A stretch of DNA of 64,000 nt from UTCFX2 sp963788305 (GTDB lineage: Bacteria > Chloroflexota > Anaerolineae > Anaerolineales > UBA4823). A program made the position numbers and the translations under genes. Of this stretch, positions 1 to 7,337 are shown piece after piece. The stretch's first letter is position 1, and each line of letters starts with the position of its first letter. The notes beneath the pieces are model-generated. The model was not told the DNA's origin. It searched no databases and was given only the letters and a program-made list of their open reading frames with translations. The DNA lies in contig CAWBGK010000007.1 of the NCBI GenBank assembly GCA_963788305.1, forward strand, positions 1-64,000, given 5' to 3'.

Positions 1-1531
1 ATCCCATCTCAGATTTCATTGAACGAAAGGCATCTTCCAGCTGTTTGAGCATGAGGTAGATGTCCCAGATCTCTCTTTCTTTCAGATCGGCTCTATCGGT
101 GCGCAGATAATAGCTGGCGGAAAAGAGTTGATCCGCCTGTTGCTTTTTGACATATTCCCAATTCATCTGAACGGCCAAACCATCTTTCTCGATCACGGTT
201 ATGGCATAATAATGCGAAATCCTGGGATATTTTTCACGTAACCGGCCAACCCGTTCGCATACTTTTTGATAACTTTTGGTACATCCTTTTTTGTGGATGG
301 ATTGGGCAACCCTGGCCAGCTGTTCTTCAAACTGCTGAACCCAGCGGCCTTGCATGGATTTCTCTTTGCTTTGTTTAGCTTCGCTTTGGCAGTAGAGATA
401 TACTTCATTATCTTCAATCAGACGCTTGACTTTAATAGTATGGCCCGGCTCATCTTTAATAACGATCTCGTCGCCGCCTTGCTCTTGTTCAGGCTTACTG
501 CGGGAAACGCAGATATAATGATAGCCATGCTCTTTAAGCTCTTTGAGATTATCTTCAGTGGCGATGCCGGCATCAATCACGATGGTTTGCTTTTCCAAAG
601 GCAATTTTTCCTGACCAACTTTGCCATGAACGCCAACAGCTTTCGTCCTGGTTAGGGCCTCAACCATTTGTAGCAGCGTTTTCGGTTCACTTTGATTGCC
701 GGCAAATATGCGGCTGGTCTTGGGAAAACCCTGGCCGTCGATGACTAATCCCAAAGTCAACAGCCGGCAATCAGAACGTTTCTCTTTTGAGACGCCAAAC
801 TTGGCCTTGGGATTGCCCAAAGCGCGGCCTTCAAAAAAGGTATTGGTCAGGTCATAAAGAATGATCTGTTCGTCCAGTGCAAACAAATCCCGTTCTTTGC
901 CGGCCAGGTGCGCTTCGATAGCTTCTTTATGGCGATAGATCTTATCCGATAGATCATAAAGCGTATTGAGGGATAAATGGCGAAAATCGGTTTCCAGAAG
1001 ATCGGCCAGGCCGGATATGTTTTGTGCCCAGAGATGAGCCCGGCGCTCACTTCCTGGATGAACCATGCGCGCGATGATTAACAGGATGGCCACCTGGGCT
1101 TCGCGTTCACTAAAACCCAGATCAATGAAAAGAGAATCCAGGCTCAGCCTTCTTAATAAACTAACACCGGCATATTCTGCCCCGATTGTTCTTTGTTCGC
1201 TCTGGGTGACAGAATGAATATCGACGCTTTGGAAATCGCTGGGCCGGTCGTCATATTCGGTTTCATATTTTCTGTTTATGGCTTGGGCAATTTGATTAGC
1301 CAGGCGTTCAATTTCCGCCTTGTCGCAAAATATTTGCACCTGGCCGTGCAATATTTCGTTGATGCGTTTGGCTAATAAAGGCCATTCTTCCTTGGGCAAT
1401 TCCAGCTTGCCAAGGTTGAGCAGGAATCGCTGTCGCGGGCCTTTCGGCGTGCGAATAAATTCAACCAGATGTTGATACTCAAAGACAACCGGATTGCCCT
1501 TGTTTTGCTTTTTGACGGTTGTGATAAACAT
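1..1531 (-). CDS. IS1634-family (IS4-like DDE) transposase, 3' end outside window
   Basis: Reading the minus strand from an ATG at 1531 gives an open frame of 510 codons with no stop to the left edge, so the gene is partial at its C-terminus. The protein begins MFITTVKKQNKGNP and is rich in motifs of IS1634-type transposases: an N-terminal part with LGKLELPKEEW, then a segment reading ARMVHPGSERRAHLWAQ. A DDE-type core follows with LYDLTNTFFEG, the LGLVIDGQGFPKT strand and TIVIDAGIATEDNL, which carries a likely catalytic Asp. It ends in LEDAFRSMKSEMG at the edge. Such enzymes cut and paste their own element. The other terminal repeat lies outside, so the element end cannot be fixed; it is probably between 1540 and 1680. 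The gene appears intact as far as seen. It sits next to the cassette block, as mobile elements often do. Confidence 0.85.
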   Translation of the reverse strand, partial: MFITTVKKQNKGNPVVFEYQHLVEFIRTPKGPRQRFLLNLGKLELPKEEWPLLAKRINEILHGQVQIFCDKAEIERLANQIAQAINRKYETEYDDRPSDFQSVDIHSVTQSEQRTIGAEYAGVSLLRRLSLDSLFIDLGFSEREAQVAILLIIARMVHPGSERRAHLWAQNISGLADLLETDFRHLSLNTLYDLSDKIYRHKEAIEAHLAGKERDLFALDEQIILYDLTNTFFEGRALGNPKAKFGVSKEKRSDCRLLTLGLVIDGQGFPKTSRIFAGNQSEPKTLLQMVEALTRTKAVGVHGKVGQEKLPLEKQTIVIDAGIATEDNLKELKEHGYHYICVSRSKPEQEQGGDEIVIKDEPGHTIKVKRLIEDNEVYLYCQSEAKQSKEKSMQGRWVQQFEEQLARVAQSIHKKGCTKSYQKVCERVGRLREKYPRISHYYAITVIEKDGLAVQMNWEYVKKQQADQLFSASYYLRTDRADLKEREIWDIYLMLKQLEDAFRSMKSEMG

Positions 1532-1740
1532 GCATCAACATTATGATCGCCCGGGACAATGTCAAGCACTAAATATAGCTGTGGGTAACTACAAATGATA
1601 TTCACAATCAATATACTATATTTAGCCATACTAGTTGGCAATTTTGGCCATATTTTACTCCCAAATCACATTTTTAGTGGTGAACATGGGGTAAGAAGAT
1701 GTATTGGATTATAAAAAGCAAGAGATTCGAACATGCCAAT

Positions 1741-1860
1741 CGCGGCGCTGAACTGCAGCCCCCGAAGGGGGCGTATCAGTTCGAGTGCCTGGTTCGGCCC
1801 GAGCGGAGCGAAGGCCCAGGCGCTCGTGTTCAGCGCCGCGATTCAGCCCGAGCGCAGCGA
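1741..1860. repeat. GC-rich palindromic repeat (cassette-boundary type, copy 1)
   Basis: Positions 1741-1815 match 3063-3137 at 71 of 75 bases. The unit folds on itself. GCGGCGCTGAAC near 1742 pairs with GTTCAGCGCCGC near 1828, GAGTGCCTGG pairs with CCAGGCGCTC, and CAGCCCCCGAAGGGGG forms an inner hairpin. A second short palindrome around GCCCGAGCGCAGCGAGGGC follows. The reading frame that crosses it is low-complexity and not a credible protein. I read it as the outer boundary of the cassette block. Confidence 0.75.
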
Positions 1861-2030
1861 GGGCTGAACGAGACGGCCCACCGGTCCAGGGCGAACGCGG
1901 AATGCGCTACACACGCATTATTGATAGGGACGCTGATACTCACCCAAAATGGAACTAAAGCGAAAAACCCGCCAAAACACTCCTACGCTGTTGAGTGCAA
2001 TTGGCGGGTGCCGCCGGGTAAAGCGGCGGG

Positions 2031-2201
2031 TTATGCCTCGAATTTTTGTTTCTCTGAAATTTGCATTTTTCGTTTTTTGAGAGAAGCGGTCATTTCTTTC
2101 CAAAACTGCAATTCTTCTTTGGCTGTTAACTTGCCGATTTTCTTGCGTATTCTGTCAGCACCTTTATGCTTCATCTCAACACAATCAAATGCTTTATTCA
2201 T
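2031..2201 (-). CDS. 56-residue putative antitoxin-like small protein
   Basis: This small gene starts at ATG 2201, directly behind a near-perfect ribosome-binding site (AGGAGGTG, about 2208-2216), and ends with TAA at 2031-2033. The product begins MNKAFDCVEMKHKGADRIR and contains the stretch LTAKEELQFWKEM. From memory, small proteins of this FDCVEMK...EEELxFW type occur as partners of PIN-domain toxins; no search was run. Here the PIN gene lies upstream on the same strand, but about 230 bases of palindromic repeat separate them. Its stop codon lies inside GGCATAACC, the sort of sequence that opens an attC site, which is how integron cassette genes often end. The strong SD makes expression likely. 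The antitoxin role is inferred. Confidence 0.6.
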   Translation of the reverse strand: MNKAFDCVEMKHKGADRIRKKIGKLTAKEELQFWKEMTASLKKRKMQISEKQKFEA

Positions 2202-2269
2202 ATGAAATCACCTCCTGAGGAGAAAAGATCGAAATTGAATTATATCCATTTAACCTGAATAATTCACTA

Positions 2270-2371
2270 ACCACGAAGGTCACGAAGAAAACGAAGCGAT
2301 TATTATGTCTAAGCATTATTATATTAATATATTACAACTTATTTCTTCGTGCGCTTCGTGTACTTCGTGGT
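2270..2371. repeat. ACCACGAAG-type interspersed palindrome
   Basis: The left arm 2270-2296 (ACCACGAAGGTCACGAAG...) and right arm 2343-2371 (...CGCTTCGTGTACTTCGTGGT) are imperfect inverted repeats around an AT-rich loop of about 45 bases. Repeats built from ACGAAG units are common in environmental bacterial genomes. It lies between the PIN gene and its probable partner and may have been inserted there. Confidence 0.7.
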
Positions 2372-2431
2372 AAAACAAAGTTATAAAACTGAGAGTAATC
2401 TATCTTGATGTTATTCTAAGTGTTATTGCTG

Positions 2432-2860
2432 TTAGTTGTTCTTTTTATGAATAATCCAGATTAACACGTTAACGGCGTTATATAAAGATATTTTGTCAAA
2501 ATGGACAATGTGCTTAAAGCTCCAGCTGACCAAGAGTTTGCATTCTGCTACGGTAGCCAAGGCTACATGCAGAGCATCTTCTGAATATTTTGCCGGAACT
2601 ATTTTAGCTTCCAGATAGGCATTGCGCAGTTTAAGAGCATTTTCGTTGATCTCGATTAGCTCAGCAAAGGGGATCATGTCATCAAATAAATCGGTGACCA
2701 CTTGCGGTGCACCAATAATTTCTTGCTGAACCACAGCAGAGGTAACTAAAGTGTAAAGGCCGCTTTTTATTTGTTCGAAAAGCGCTTTTGAGGGCTTTTT
2801 GAATTCTTCATCAAATACACCGCCGAATACTGATGTATCTAAATATATTCTATAATTCAT
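2432..2860 (-). CDS. PIN-domain protein (VapC-like toxin nuclease)
   Basis: The product is 142 residues. It starts MNYRIYLDTSVFGG, giving the first acidic PIN residue at Asp8. It has a conserved Glu in VVQQEIIGAP, then SEDALHVALAT carrying further acidic residues, and the LVSWSFKHIVHFDK strand typical of this PIN subgroup. PIN proteins are Mg-dependent endoribonucleases, often toxins. AAGGG lies just before the ATG. The last dozen residues (NVLIWIIHKKNN) do not resemble the usual basic, proline-containing tail of the family, so the 3' end is probably replaced or frameshifted near the ACGAAG palindrome. Its likely antitoxin partner is the small gene at 2031-2201. It sits between attC-like palindromes and reads as a cassette gene. 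Confidence 0.75.
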   Translation of the reverse strand: MNYRIYLDTSVFGGVFDEEFKKPSKALFEQIKSGLYTLVTSAVVQQEIIGAPQVVTDLFDDMIPFAELIEINENALKLRNAYLEAKIVPAKYSEDALHVALATVAECKLLVSWSFKHIVHFDKISLYNAVNVLIWIIHKKNN

Positions 2861-2928
2861 TATATGCCCTTTTTATCAAATTATTCCTATCCATTTAATA
2901 TTGCAAAAAATGGATAGACTGTCAAGAG

Positions 2929-3137
2929 GCATAACGAGCCGACGGATCAGCCGTACAGACCGGAGAAAGCGAAGCTTCCGGAGGGACGTGTCGATTGCAT
3001 CCGATGGATGGACGGCGCGCAGCTCCGGACAGAAAACGGATGACAATCCGCCGGCCCGATGGCGCGGCGCTGAACTGTAGCCCCCGGAGGGGGCGTATCA
3101 GTTCTAGTGCCTGGTTCAGCCCGAGCGGAGCGAAGGC
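2929..3137 (-). repeat. attC-like long palindrome with shared repeat units (copy 2)
   Basis: Read on the minus strand, this segment holds the 75-base unit (3137-3063) and then a 64-base unit (3070-3007) that matches 5028-5091 at 63 of 64 bases. A variable part follows, ending in TGATCCGTCGGCTCGTTATGCC. The arm GGGCCGGCGGAT pairs with ATCCGTCGGCTC, and the end GTTATGC resembles the attC R' box. It lies between MazF and the PIN gene, all in one orientation, as expected of a cassette recombination site. Confidence 0.5.
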
Positions 3138-3214
3138 TGAACGAAAAACCTCAACGGTGCGCACCGGACAATTGTCATGCGCGCCTTTTATTATGTACGA
3201 AAACCACTAAAGTT

Positions 3215-3613
3215 TTAACCGCGGCAGAGAAGTGCGCATCCGTTGCAGGTTATTGTTGGCACTTGATTCCCGATCACTATATTTGCAATAGCAGTGATAT
3301 TTTCTCGATGACCTGTTCCGATGACAGAGTCAGGTATTTTGCATACAAATTGTGCTTCGCGTGCTTGCCAATCCAGATTCTTGATTTGATCCGCAAGGAT
3401 AACTCCAGCAATGGGTAATCCCATAGGCATTTTAACTTCAAAAGGATAATCTTTTTCTTGTGATGTTATCGGACAACAGATGCAGAGCCCGGTTTTGGAA
3501 TTGTACTTTATAGGACTTAGAATGATTGCTGGACGGCGGCCAGCTTGTTCGTGACCACTTTGTGGATTTAACATGATCCAAACTATGTCGCCACGATCGG
3601 GAACGTAGCTCAT
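3215..3613 (-). CDS. mazF: MazF/PemK-family toxin (mRNA interferase)
   Basis: The product is 132 residues. Its N-terminus, PDRGDIVWIMLNPQSGHEQAGRRPAII, is the classical MazF signature: the beta1-beta2 loop with the catalytic Arg in GRRP. It is followed by CICCPITSQEKDYPFEV and GVILADQIKNLDW. MazF enzymes cut mRNA at short sequences in a ribosome-independent way. The start overlaps the stop of the upstream antitoxin as ATGA, so the two are translationally coupled. The tail after KIPDSVIGTG is longer than usual (about 110-115 residues in the family) and includes CNGCALLCRG, so a late frameshift is possible. It lies in the cassette block. Confidence 0.9.
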   Translation of the reverse strand: MSYVPDRGDIVWIMLNPQSGHEQAGRRPAIILSPIKYNSKTGLCICCPITSQEKDYPFEVKMPMGLPIAGVILADQIKNLDWQAREAQFVCKIPDSVIGTGHRENITAIANIVIGNQVPTITCNGCALLCRG

Positions 3614-3852
3614 AGTAGTTCCTTTCCAACAGGCATGCCAAAATCAATTTCGCTATGGATGTTGGAACTATTTATTTGTTCAAGCAAATCATTAAGTAAT
3701 GTCTCATGATCTTTGATCGGAACGAGAATGATATACCCATCTTGAATAGAGATTCGAACATTTGAACCATTTTCAATTCCAGTTTGTTCTGCAAAAGCTT
3801 TTGGAAGTCGGACCGCGAGGCTATTTCCCCATTTTTGAATCTTTGTTTCCAT
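3610..3852 (-). CDS. mazE: MazE/AbrB-type antitoxin
   Basis: I place the start at the ATG giving METKIQKWGNSLAVRLPK (3852), because AAGGAG lies eight bases upstream; the frame opens 12 codons earlier. The protein is 80 residues. The first half is the swapped-hairpin DNA-binding domain (WGNSLAVRLPKAF...GSNVRISIQDGYIILVP). The acidic tail LLNDLLEQINSS...IDFGMPVGKELL should wrap the toxin. It neutralises the MazF encoded by the overlapping next gene and usually represses the pair. About 160 bases of leader separate it from the upstream attC-like site, enough for a promoter of its own. Confidence 0.88.
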   Translation of the reverse strand: METKIQKWGNSLAVRLPKAFAEQTGIENGSNVRISIQDGYIILVPIKDHETLLNDLLEQINSSNIHSEIDFGMPVGKELL

Positions 3853-4058
3853 TGTTGCTCTCCTTGTGTGTATACATAGAAGATACATTTAAAATCGGAG
3901 GAAAGCAAGAATTTTGTACCAAACTTATCTTGAAGGTGCCAACGACCAAGCACCACTTGCGCGCCACGGATGGTGATTGAACTGCGTAATAAATATTGAG
4001 CGAGAACCAATGGATTTTCGACCAAGGCACAAGTACGGCGCGTCAAGTGCGTGCTATG

Positions 4059-4119
4059 GTTAACCCCGCGTTGCACGCCGACGCTGGCGCGTCGGGTGCG
4101 AACGCTTAGTCGCTAGGCC
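4059..4119 (-). repeat. attC-like (59-base-element type) hairpin
   Basis: On the minus strand, ACTAAGCGTTCGCACCCGAC is followed at once by a short GCGCC loop and the arm GCGTCGGCGTGCAACGC, ending GGGGTTAACC. The arms pair imperfectly with unpaired bases on one side, as in attC sites, and the total length of about 60 bases is that of short attC sites. It lies just after the methyltransferase stop and before the MazEF cassette, in cassette order. The R' box GTTAACC departs from the consensus. Confidence 0.5.
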
Positions 4120-4151
4120 GCTCATTGCATCACAGCCGGCCTTGTCTCCAA

Positions 4152-4931
4152 TCAATCCATCGATGTTCCACTCGAAAGCCGAGGAGTGCGCACTCTGAAC
4201 ATGTAGATTGCCCAGCCAAGCGTGTCTCGCCCCCAACGCAAGTATGCCGCCTTCGCCTTGCTCACGCGCTCCAGCCATCTCCATCAAGTCCGGATCATCT
4301 GGATTCGTGCGAGCGTACTCGTCAGTCGCGAACCATTGGAGGCCCTCATATCTGTCCCAATCGTCCTTGCTGCTCACGATGGTGTGAACGAGCTCCGTTC
4401 CTCGCCGCTCTCCGGTTTCTGCATTCGAGGAGTGGCTTCCAAAGTCCTCTGCGCGCACTCCAATGCCTCTAGGTAATCCCCTGACGGCTCCTGCCGCCAG
4501 TATGGCTCTCCCACGATCACCCAGCCGCCGGGCCTCACCAGGGTGATCAGCGCGTCGAGTGTATTTGCATGCCCCCCGAAGACCCAACTGGCACCGATAC
4601 ATGAAGCCAGATCCAAGCTGTGCGGCTCGTCCGGCGTGAAATCCGCACCATTCATCTGAGTGAAGGTGATGCCAGCACTCGGTGCCCGCGCCTCGAGCAT
4701 TCTCTTTGCCTCGGCGATGTGGAAAGGGGAAATGTCGATGCCCATGCCACGAGCGTCATAGGCTTCCGCCAAGCGAATCAGGAACTCGCCCTTACCACAC
4801 GCAATGTCAACCACCTGCGAGTTAGTCGGGAGGCGCAGAAGTGCCACGAGACGCGCCAGTTTTTCCTCGCTCGTGGGATTGCATACCAAATGTTCACGGT
4901 GAGTGATGTCGTAGAACTTCCATGTGTCCAT
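4152..4931 (-). CDS. SAM-dependent class I methyltransferase, two compensating frameshifts
   Basis: The start is the ATG at 4931 (MDTWKFYDITHREH), with AAGGA nine bases upstream. The first frame holds motif I (VVDIACGKGEFL), GIDISPFHIAEAK and the RPGGWVIVGEPYW strand, then hits a stop at 4374. The family sequence continues in another frame from about 4445 (EDFGSHSSNAETGER...SSKDDWDRYEGLQW). It returns to the first frame near 4275 as LERVSKAKAAYLRWGRDTLG, ending at TGA 4152-4154. One base is missing at the first junction (in GTGCGCGCAG) and one is extra at the second, so the intact gene would give about 260 residues, the usual length. The substrate is unknown. It may be a sequencing artefact or a recent pseudogene. 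It lies in the cassette block, with GTTAGGC just upstream of the gene. Confidence 0.75.
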
Positions 4932-4950
4932 GATTCTCAATCCTTCGACG

Positions 4951-5091
4951 GCCTAACGGGCCGGCGGATCAACTGCGGGCTGGAGCGCGAGCTTGCTCGT
5001 GCGCAAGCCCGTCAGTTGCAGCCGTTTGATGGACGGCGCGCAGCGCCGGACAGAAAACGGATGACAATCCGCCGGCCCGATGGCGCGGCGC
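4951..5091 (-). repeat. attC-like long palindrome (copy 3 of the 64-base unit)
   Basis: On the minus strand the 64-base unit 5091-5028 matches 3070-3007 except at one base. It begins GCGCCATCGGGCCGGCGGAT. About 60 bases later the complementary arm ATCCGCCGGCCC is followed by GTTAGGC (4957-4951), an exact match to the attC R' consensus GTTRRRY. The inner part AGCCCGCAGTTG pairs with CAACTGACGGGCT. The gene start of the methyltransferase lies 20 bases further on, the normal attC-to-gene spacing. Confidence 0.6.
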
Positions 5092-5322
5092 GAAGCGTCC
5101 GCGCCATCGCCTGGCCGCTTAGCCGCGCGCACCGAAAAGTAATGGGGCGCGAACAGCTTTGCGAGCGAAAACCAACGAAAATCACCCCGCCGCAGAATGC
5201 TACGCGTCGGCTGAAGAGGCGGGGTTAGGATACGTGCTTGCTAAAAATGACTTGATTTTGGCCTCAAAAATAACTACATTGCAATAGTTGTATTACATCA
5301 AATTACATTACGGAGCACTATT
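5092..5322. other. Non-coding stretch between two cassette orientations
   Basis: No credible gene. The segment AATGCTACGCGTCGGCTG followed by AAGAGGCGGGGTTAGGA near 5190-5227 looks like the right arm of another attC-like site read on the plus strand, placed upstream of the RHH-RelE cassette. I could not find its left arm. This is where gene orientation switches from minus to plus. Confidence 0.4.
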
Positions 5323-5544
5323 ATGAGCAGTTCCACTATTTCCTTAAGATTGCCTGATCATCTGGCTGATGAACTAGAAAATGTCGCAAAAGAAACTGAA
5401 CGCTCCAAATCATTTCATATTCAGAAAGCGATTGAACTCTATTTACTGGAGCGCGCTGACTTGCAGATCGCTCTCGACCGTCTTAATGATGCATCCGATA
5501 CCATCATCAGCAGCCAGGACATGAGGAAGCGATTTGGCCTATAA
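5323..5544 (+). CDS. Ribbon-helix-helix antitoxin (RelB/CopG type)
   Basis: The product is 73 residues, starting at ATG 5323 with GGAG nine bases upstream. STISLRLPDHLADELENVA is a ribbon-helix-helix DNA-binding strand and first helix; KSFHIQKAIELYLLERADLQ completes the fold. The C-terminal tail DTIISSQDMRKRFGL should bind the toxin. It acts as antitoxin and autorepressor of the downstream RelE-like toxin, whose frame overlaps its end by 11 bases. It is the only plus-strand cassette of the block and is followed by a well-formed attC-like site. Confidence 0.88.
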   Translation: MSSSTISLRLPDHLADELENVAKETERSKSFHIQKAIELYLLERADLQIALDRLNDASDTIISSQDMRKRFGL

Positions 5545-5785
5545 AGTCGTCTATAAAAGTTCCGTAGAACGCGATTTGAAAAAGATCGACAAAAAGCAAC
5601 TCGAGCATATCTTTGATAGAATCGATTCGGGACTTTCTGCAAAACCAGAGTCTTTCCCGATGCTCTCCGGAAAATTCGCCGGCTTGAGAAAATATCGAAT
5701 TGGTGACTATAGAGTCATTTATTCTATAATCGACGATTCCGTCCTTATCCTTCGATTTGCTCACCGAAAAGAATCTTACAAATAG
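5534..5785 (+). CDS. RelE/ParE-family toxin
   Basis: The product is 83 residues with a TTG start inside the end of the antitoxin gene, which implies translational coupling. The sequence LAYKVVYKSSVERDLKKIDK, then a helix pair, then SGKFAGLRKYRIGDYRVIYS and ILRFAHRKESYK matches the RelE/ParE superfamily. The basic residues of the last strands (K, R, R, H, R, K) are in place. RelE members cleave mRNA on the ribosome; ParE members poison gyrase. Sequence alone does not say which applies, although the GLRKYRIGDYRVIY signature is common to RelE-type toxins. Confidence 0.88.
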   Translation: MAYKVVYKSSVERDLKKIDKKQLEHIFDRIDSGLSAKPESFPMLSGKFAGLRKYRIGDYRVIYSIIDDSVLILRFAHRKESYK

Positions 5786-5812
5786 CTTCTCTGTTTCCCC
5801 ATTTTCTGACTA

Positions 5813-5910
5813 AACTAACGGGCGGCTTTGCGGTGGCCGCGGTAATGTGTAAATCAAACTTATAATGGCAAGCTGCCCCAGCGGCCGACCGCAACAGCCG
5901 AGGGTTGGGG
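5813..5910 (+). repeat. attC-like recombination site downstream of RHH-RelE
   Basis: AACTAAC (5813-5819) opens the site. The arm GGGCGGCTTTGCGGTGGCCGC (5820-5840) pairs with GCGGCCGACCGCAACAGCCG (5881-5900), leaving one-sided unpaired bases, and GTTGGGG (5904-5910) closes it. The loop is about 40 bases. Simple R boxes, a central mismatched spacer and extrahelical bases are the hallmarks of attC sites. It starts 28 bases after the toxin stop, and beyond it lies the broken end of the kinase gene. Confidence 0.65.
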
Positions 5911-5975
5911 CGCTGGATTTGTGGTATTTGAATAGATATTCTAGAACCACAAAGCGAAAATGAACGTTTTTTGTC

Positions 5976-7313
5976 TCATGACGAACTAGAAAACCATAAT
6001 CCCAGGCGCCTTCCGATGCCGGGTATGGGTTCTGGAACTGTGCCTCGAGGCCAAAATCGCGTAAGATTAACTCCCGCTTCCTGGGCAATGATCGACTCTC
6101 CTTCCGCATGAATAAGCTCGCCTGAAGTCGGGCCATACACCAGATTCTTATCCGATTCTAATTGGTTCAATAATCCTTGTTGGGTAGCCTTTACGCGCGC
6201 GGTGCTGGTGCCAACTGCTTGAGAAGTGGATGTCATTCTCACCCGATCTGCGAGCGTCTGCTGCAGCTGCGCGTTCGAGGTCGAGTCAGCCGAATCGTTC
6301 TGGCTGGCAGCCAGGAGCCCTCCCGCCGAGATCACCCCGATGAGACACAATACAGCAACCACACCAATCCCGATCAGCATCCCTGTATTCCTTTTCGGTA
6401 TGGGTTTGGAAGGGGGCTTTGAGATCGGCGCTCGCACACTCGCTTCGACTGCTGGAGTTCTTACAGGAGGTACAGCATATGTCTCCGGGGTCGGCCGGTA
6501 AACAGCCTGCCCGCTGGATGGGTTGAGGGCAGACTTAAACTCCGCAGCGCTTTGAAAACGCTGGGTTGGCTGCAGCTGCATCGAGCGTTCAAGTAATTGA
6601 CTGATGTTCAACGGTACGCTTGGGTTTATTTGATTTACTGGCCGCATTTGAGCACCGGACATCCGTTGGACGCTCTCCATCGGCTCCTGACCGGTCAGGA
6701 TATTATATAGAGTCGCTCCGAGTGCATAAATATCTGAACGAGCATCGGTACTGCCCTGGCCATACTGCTCTGGCGGCGCATAACCTGGTGTAACGGCCCT
6801 TGCACCGAGGGTTGTTTTGAGCTGTGGGTTGTACATTTTCACAAGCCCGAAATCCACCAGCATTGCGCGCCCTTCCGGGGTCACACGGATATTGGCAGGT
6901 TTTATATCTCGATGAATGACAACTGGCTGGCGTGAATGAAGATAAATTAGAGCATCCGCCACCTGTGAAATCCATGTCACAGCTTGTTGAACAGACACCG
7001 GTCCGCGCTGTCTCAAGATACTTGCCAGGTCATCGCCTTCCACGAAATCCATCAGAAGATACTGCCCCTGTTCTGGGAGGATGAAATGATCTGTTACTCG
7101 AGGCAGATTCGGGTGCGATAAGTTAGCCAGCACTGTTGCTTCTCGAGTGAACTGACGCTGGGCTTCTGGCGAAGTATCCAGGTTCTCTTTGATCGCGCAC
7201 GGACGGTTCAAATTGGAATCCCAGGCCCTGTAAACTGCTCCAAAGCCTCCCTGTCCGAGCAGCTTTACCACCCGATAACGGTTATTCAACACCTGACCGG
7301 TTTGTAATGGCAT
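5976..7313 (-). CDS. Transmembrane Ser/Thr protein kinase, C-terminal sensor domain truncated
   Basis: The product is 445 residues. The kinase domain spans residues 12-265: Gly-loop LGQGGFGAV (19-27), Lys42 in AIKEN, catalytic HRDIKPAN (134-141), DFG 154-156, PPEQ activation segment. A proline-rich linker leads to one membrane helix at about 311-336, then an extracellular part. The native frame ends in GIGRRLGLWFSSSS. Sequence like a lectin-type sensor domain (NPYPASEGAWDYGF) continues in another frame to about 5940, so there is a frameshift near 6055. The domain then stops at the attC-like site, so the last part is missing. It should phosphorylate proteins of the adjacent FHA cluster. It is the last gene of the minus-strand signalling run, 24 bases after the preceding gene. 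Confidence 0.88.
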   Translation of the reverse strand: MPLQTGQVLNNRYRVVKLLGQGGFGAVYRAWDSNLNRPCAIKENLDTSPEAQRQFTREATVLANLSHPNLPRVTDHFILPEQGQYLLMDFVEGDDLASILRQRGPVSVQQAVTWISQVADALIYLHSRQPVVIHRDIKPANIRVTPEGRAMLVDFGLVKMYNPQLKTTLGARAVTPGYAPPEQYGQGSTDARSDIYALGATLYNILTGQEPMESVQRMSGAQMRPVNQINPSVPLNISQLLERSMQLQPTQRFQSAAEFKSALNPSSGQAVYRPTPETYAVPPVRTPAVEASVRAPISKPPSKPIPKRNTGMLIGIGVVAVLCLIGVISAGGLLAASQNDSADSTSNAQLQQTLADRVRMTSTSQAVGTSTARVKATQQGLLNQLESDKNLVYGPTSGELIHAEGESIIAQEAGVNLTRFWPRGTVPEPIPGIGRRLGLWFSSSS

Positions 7314-7337
7314 TTCTTCATCTCCTTTTCGGCAGGT

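Noticed and set aside
1699..2205. 168-codon plus-strand open frame
   Set aside because: It runs through the palindromic repeat and across the small minus-strand gene. Composition is repeat-like and there is no ribosome-binding site.
2922..3164. 80-codon minus-strand frame
   Set aside because: It lies wholly inside the attC-like palindromes, in line with GC-rich repeat translation.
4620..5228. 202-codon plus-strand frame over the methyltransferase and palindromes
   Set aside because: Antisense of a recognisable methyltransferase; the tail is the repeat unit.
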